52,344 nucleotides of DNA from Aquimarina sp. RZ0. GTDB lineage: Bacteria; Bacteroidota; Bacteroidia; Flavobacteriales; Flavobacteriaceae. The position numbers and the translations under genes are program-made. Where the stretch lies: assembly GCF_008370685.1 (NCBI RefSeq), contig NZ_VTZU01000048.1, positions 1-52,344 of the forward strand, read 5' to 3'. Each line of letters starts with the position of its first letter. Within the stretch, counting starts at the first letter, position 1. A model generated the notes under the pieces. That model was not told where the DNA came from, did not search any database, and was given only the letters and a program-made list of their open reading frames with translations. Positions 51,239-52,344 of this stretch are shown here, one piece after another.

Positions 51239-52344
51239 TTATTTCGGTAGTTTATTTATAATCTTTGCAATTTCATATACACTAGGTAATTTTAGTAAAT
51301 TTTCATGATCTACATCAAAATGATATACCTCTACTTTATGTTTAGTAAATTTATTCCAACCATAATCAAATTTTTCCTGATTATTAAATATTATCTCGTT
51401 AATTCCTTTAAATAGTTTAACTTTAGTATCCAATTTTTTGATACCTTCTTGTGAATTGTATTTTTTCTCAACCGAAAAATGATTTGACCAGACCATAAAG
51501 CTAATTTTAAAACTGGTATAATACGATTCTTTAATTCCTGAATCTTTAATTAAATTCAAAATATATTCAAACTGTTCATTAGTTGTTTTATTTATAAGAG
51601 TATATTTATCTATATCTATTTTTTTACCAAAACTTTTCACAAACTCTTCGACCATATTAAAAAGTTCTTCATAATTATCCTTTTTTTTGATCTCTTCTAT
51701 CAGTTTTTTTGTCGGAGGTGGCCCATCAAAGGATAAGATTTCTTTAACTTGAAATCCTGATTCCCTTAATTGGATAGCCATCTCTAATATTATTCTAGCC
51801 CCAAAAGAATATCCTGCGAGAATATATGGCCCTTTTGGATCTATCCGCTGCATTTGAATAATAAAATTCGATGCCATTTCTTCAATTGATTGTAAAGGTG
51901 AAGAAATTCCATCTAATTCTGGTTGTTGAAAAGCATAAAGCGGTTGATCTGAAACTAACATTCGATTTAAATCGTAATAACTGATCGCGGAACCTCCAGC
52001 AGGGGGAGCACAAAAAATCGGTGGTTTAGTTCCTTCTTCATTCAAACGAACTAATAATGTTTGTTTATTGGTTTTTAAGAAACAAGCATTTGTATACTCA
52101 AAAATTGTGGGGTATTCAAAGAGTTTAAAAATAGTAAAATTACTATTAAACAAGTCGTGATTATTCATCTTTATAATCATTTTAACAGCTAGTAAACTAT
52201 GCCCGCCCAATTCAAAGAAATTATCATAAATACCTATCTTATCCACGCCCAACAACTCCTGCCAGATCTCTGTCAACTGCACTTCTATTTCATTTCTGGG
52301 AGCTACATACTCCGTACTTGATAAATGCGCTAAATCTGGATCTG
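51239..52344 (-). CDS. Nonribosomal peptide synthetase C-terminus: PCP and thioesterase (partial)
   Basis: The frame is open through the window edge (first full codon at 52342), so only the last 368 or so residues are seen. A peptidyl carrier domain covers about residues 15-90 with the phosphopantetheine Ser in FFELGGHSLLAVKM. A type I thioesterase follows (about 105-365): PIFCAPPAGGSAISYYDLNR, the nucleophile in LAGYSFGARIILEMA, a late Asp in SFDGPPP and the His in VDHENLLKLP. This domain releases the finished peptide by hydrolysis or cyclisation. The adenylation and condensation domains must lie beyond the edge. Neighbouring monooxygenase, exporter and type II thioesterase belong to the same cluster. 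Confidence 0.9.
   Translation of the reverse strand, partial: DPDLAHLSSTEYVAPRNEIEVQLTEIWQELLGVDKIGIYDNFFELGGHSLLAVKMIIKMNNHDLFNSNFTIFKLFEYPTIFEYTNACFLKTNKQTLLVRLNEEGTKPPIFCAPPAGGSAISYYDLNRMLVSDQPLYAFQQPELDGISSPLQSIEEMASNFIIQMQRIDPKGPYILAGYSFGARIILEMAIQLRESGFQVKEILSFDGPPPTKKLIEEIKKKDNYEELFNMVEEFVKSFGKKIDIDKYTLINKTTNEQFEYILNLIKDSGIKESYYTSFKISFMVWSNHFSVEKKYNSQEGIKKLDTKVKLFKGINEIIFNNQEKFDYGWNKFTKHKVEVYHFDVDHENLLKLPSVYEIAKIINKLPK

Overview
The window looks like a piece of a marine flavobacterial (Bacteroidota, Flavobacteriia) chromosome, possibly Aquimarina-like. The DNA is strongly AT-rich. Several intergenic regions carry the Bacteroidota -7 box TAnnTTTG (best cases upstream of rpmH and rpmE2, each with TTG 19 bp upstream). 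There is a GH86 agarase/porphyranase with a type IX secretion C-terminal tail, DUF4199 and DUF5777 proteins, a 950-residue CarB, and many lipoproteins. No tRNA, rRNA or CRISPR array was recognised.

Layout. (1) 1-2.5 kb is decayed: a lipoprotein gene broken by an amber codon, a GC-rich perfect 50-bp palindrome, a small membrane protein, and a PD40 beta-propeller gene split by a 160-bp mobile palindrome. (2) 2.6-4.9 kb is a compact envelope module (DUF5777 barrel, OB-fold protein, cytochrome-like lipoprotein, YceI). (3) 5-23.3 kb is the most unusual part: four B12-binding radical SAM proteins, each next to a class I SAM methyltransferase, together with a nucleotidyltransferase, a glycan deacetylase, a GNAT, a GT4 glycosyltransferase, a flippase, a fifth methyltransferase and two multi-pass membrane proteins. 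I read it as an assembly line for a C-methylated or otherwise heavily modified surface glycan or glycolipid; the product is unknown. (4) 23.3-27.3 kb holds insertion-sequence debris, the GH86 gene and two further palindromic elements. (5) 27.3-45.2 kb is mostly conserved housekeeping: carB, rpmH, a lytic transglycosylase, mtaB, a GlmU-like protein, rpmE2, DUF4199 proteins, GT2 and a phosphosugar mutase. (6) 45.2-47.1 kb is a second IS graveyard (IS1595, IS66 and ISAs1 remnants) with a 53-codon ORF. (7) 47.3-52.3 kb is the end of a nonribosomal peptide cluster on the minus strand: terminal PCP-thioesterase (cut by the window edge), remains of a second thioesterase, MFS exporter, MupA/Atu3640-type luciferase-like monooxygenase, and a type II thioesterase.

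The strongest non-coding signal is a 160-bp near-palindromic element present four times. Three copies are identical and one differs by a single base-pair-preserving double change. Three of the four have a matching 3-bp TAA/TTA target duplication, and two sit inside recognisable genes whose frame is restored exactly by in silico excision. A diverged 160-bp relative lies at 27.1 kb. Copies lie at or near both ends of the 10.9-23.3 kb glycan genes.
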